Assembly: GCA_024230675.1 (NCBI GenBank)
Contig: JAAERE010000075.1
Span: 1-35,632 of the forward strand
Reading direction: 5' to 3'
DNA length: 35,632 nt
Source: a bacterium
GTDB taxonomy: Bacteria > Zixibacteria > MSB-5A5 > GN15 > FEB-12
Position numbers and translations under genes: made by a program. Below the pieces are notes generated by a model. It was not told the DNA's origin and did not search any database. It saw only the letters and a list, made by a program, of their open reading frames with translations. This document shows positions 34,175 to 35,632 of the stretch, one piece after another; within the stretch, counting starts at the first letter, position 1; every line of letters begins with the position of its first letter.

Positions 34175-35173
34175 CTAGAAGGAGAATTTCGCCGTGTAGA
34201 ACTGATTGTTGTCGAATACTTCCGTCTCGGTCCAGGTATACTCCAACGTCAGCGTGGAATTACCTACCGGGAGAGCAGCTCCAAGGCCCAGCGAGGCGCC
34301 GTAGATAAACCCTTCCTGGTCAGAGTAGTTGTAACCGGTCCTGACGAAGAACTTCTCACTGTAGGCGTACTCAACGCCGCCCTGCCAGTAATCGTTGGCC
34401 TGGTTATTGGCCCGGAAATTACCCGACAGAACAAAGGCGTTGGCGCCGGAGGTAAGGAAGTTATACGAAAGGCCCAGGTTGATCGACGTCGGAAGCTCAA
34501 ACGAAGCGTTCTCGGATGAAACGGAACGCTTTTCGTCGGCCGGCGTACGCTCAAAGCCACTTCCCGAGAAAGACATGTCGGGACCGTAGTTCTTCATCAC
34601 GAAACCGAACTTCAACCCATCATACTTGGTCTGATAGGTGAACCCGAAATCCATGGCCAGACCAGAGGCCGAGACTTCATCAATGGCTTCATGGATGTAG
34701 AATCCGGTCAGGCCAAAGCTGATAGCGTTGGTCAACGGTTTGGCGAACGTCAGGCCTACCACCGTCATGGTGGGATTGAAGAGACGGCCGGTGCCGTCGG
34801 GATACAGTTCCGTTGTTTCTTCTATATCGCCGATATCAGTCACCTTTACGGAGACTCCGATAGTACCGAAATCCTCAATGGCAGTAGCCAGAGCGGCATA
34901 TTCGACATTAATATCGGCGATGTACGGGAGGTGCATAAACATGGCCTCGGTGCCCTCATAGAGGTCCGCCAGCCCGGCCGGGTTCCAGAAAATGGCATCC
35001 ACACCCGAGCTGTTGGCGACCACTGCACCGCCCATCGCCGTGCCGCGAGAGCCGACCGGAATAACGAGCTCCTGCCCGCCACCGGTGCCGACCCTATTGG
35101 CATTCCCTGCGAAGGCCGAGCTAAGGCCAAGCGCAAGGATCGCAATAACTAAAAGCAGTGTTTTCTTTTTCAT
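34175..35173 (-). CDS. PorV/PorQ-family outer-membrane protein
   Basis: 332 residues. A signal peptide (1-22, ending SSAFAGN) is followed by the family's conserved N-terminal region: ELVIPVGSRGTAMGGAVVA then DAIFWNPAGLA. The remainder is a series of amphipathic strands of a FadL-like barrel ending in NNQFYTAKFSF with a terminal Phe. PorV shuttles substrates of the type IX secretion system at the outer membrane, and related PorV/PorQ-like proteins are frequent in candidate phyla of the FCB group. GGAAGGG precedes the ATG. It follows, by 20 bases, a gene for a secreted protein with a type IX-like tail, a natural cargo partner. Confidence 0.85.
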   Translation of the reverse strand: MKKKTLLLVIAILALGLSSAFAGNANRVGTGGGQELVIPVGSRGTAMGGAVVANSSGVDAIFWNPAGLADLYEGTEAMFMHLPYIADINVEYAALATAIEDFGTIGVSVKVTDIGDIEETTELYPDGTGRLFNPTMTVVGLTFAKPLTNAISFGLTGFYIHEAIDEVSASGLAMDFGFTYQTKYDGLKFGFVMKNYGPDMSFSGSGFERTPADEKRSVSSENASFELPTSINLGLSYNFLTSGANAFVLSGNFRANNQANDYWQGGVEYAYSEKFFVRTGYNYSDQEGFIYGASLGLGAALPVGNSTLTLEYTWTETEVFDNNQFYTAKFSF

Positions 35174-35193
35174 TATCTACCAACCCTTCCTCA

Positions 35194-35632
35194 TTAGAAC
35201 TGGTTAAGCAGTTCCACTTCGGTGAAGACCGCCATCTTGCCGACCTTCTCGCCAAAGTCGGGTGAATTGACCACATAGATATAGATCCCGGAACCAACTG
35301 GAATCGAATGCTCGTTGAGCAGATCCCATTTGAGTTCCGTATCGTCGTTATTCTTATCAAGTGTTCTCACCAGGTCGCCGGCCAGGTTATAGATTGTAAT
35401 GGTACACTCCGTCGGCAGATTGATGAATTTCAACGCCCGGTTGAAAGTGCTCTCATCGTACTCAGAGAACAGATAGTACGGATTCGGCACCGCCTTGACG
35501 TTGTTCAAGTCTGCGTCGGTGCCACTTGCACGAACGCCCGGGGCCATGCCCGCCGTTGTCATCGTGTACACATCCACCTGGGTGTTCGGCTTGGCAGTGG
35601 TGATCCGGAATATCGTACCCTGCTCAGGACAG
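35194..35632 (-). CDS. C-terminal part of a large secreted protein with FlgD/type IX-like tail (5' end outside window)
   Basis: The frame is open to the window edge, so the start is missing; at least 145 codons are visible, beginning within CPEQGTIFRITTAKPN. The tail begins near NNVKAVPNPYYLFSEYDES and continues as LKFINLPTECTITIYNLAGDLVRTL and GSGIYIYVVNSPD, the layout of the FlgD-like Ig fold found at the end of type IX-like exported proteins. The upstream domains and function cannot be seen. It is the first visible gene of the leftward pair with the PorV-like gene. Confidence 0.8.
   Translation of the reverse strand, partial: CPEQGTIFRITTAKPNTQVDVYTMTTAGMAPGVRASGTDADLNNVKAVPNPYYLFSEYDESTFNRALKFINLPTECTITIYNLAGDLVRTLDKNNDDTELKWDLLNEHSIPVGSGIYIYVVNSPDFGEKVGKMAVFTEVELLNQF

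Overview
The window looks like a chromosomal segment of a Gram-negative bacterium of the FCB superphylum or a neighbouring candidate phylum (Zixibacteria, Latescibacteria or KSB1-like). The evidence is a PorV/PorQ-type outer-membrane protein, secreted proteins with FlgD/type IX-like C-terminal tails, a TonB-receptor-like barrel, a bifunctional FTCD, and an NDP/NTP translocase fused to HEAT repeats. This placement is inference; there is no rRNA or other marker gene here. I saw no tRNA, rRNA, CRISPR array, insertion sequence or phage gene.

Layout. (1) 4-12191, minus strand: one long, tightly packed gene run read leftward from a near-consensus promoter at 12229-12257. In order of transcription it encodes mannose-1-P guanylyltransferase, a SPOR lipoprotein, a Sua5/YrdC threonylcarbamoyl-AMP synthase, a YwlE-like phosphatase, a DUF3108 protein, a deoxyhypusine-synthase-like protein, FTCD, a PHP phosphoesterase, a secreted metalloprotease, an ECF S-component, a TonB-receptor-like barrel and an HD hydrolase. 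Several neighbours overlap by 4 bases. The last gene may have its own promoter. (2) 12258-12607: divergent intergenic region with a promoter and palindrome in front of an IscR-like regulator. (3) 12608-19120, plus: a complete SUF iron-sulfur assembly operon, sufR-C-B-D-Rieske-S-U-T. (4) 19344-24739, plus: an unknown secreted protein, the HEAT-fused nucleotide translocase, a stand-alone cyclic-nucleotide-binding domain protein and a PAP2 phosphatase. (5) 24928-27235, plus: egtB and egtD, the core of ergothioneine synthesis. (6) 27236-34036, plus: a regulatory region with a promoter, a dyad and a very good Rex-box match, followed by a tandem RAM-like protein and a three-subunit soluble NADH-linked flavin/Fe-S complex. 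(7) 34061-34151: tail-to-tail terminators. (8) 34175-35632, minus: a PorV-like protein and the C-terminus of a larger secreted protein.

The most interesting system is (6). Its NuoE- and NuoF-like subunits resemble HydC/HydB of electron-bifurcating hydrogenases. The third subunit is a 1242-residue fusion of a 2Fe-2S ferredoxin, a GltD/NfnB-like FAD-NAD(P) module, extra 4Fe-4S ferredoxins and a molybdopterin-type domain. That last domain appears to lack the catalytic Cys/Sec and the C-terminal cofactor-binding domain. I infer an NADH/NAD(P)H/ferredoxin (possibly bifurcating) oxidoreductase with a vestigial molybdenum domain, repressed by Rex. The SUF operon would supply its many clusters. The combination of O2-requiring EgtB with this low-potential complex suggests an organism that meets both oxic and anoxic conditions.
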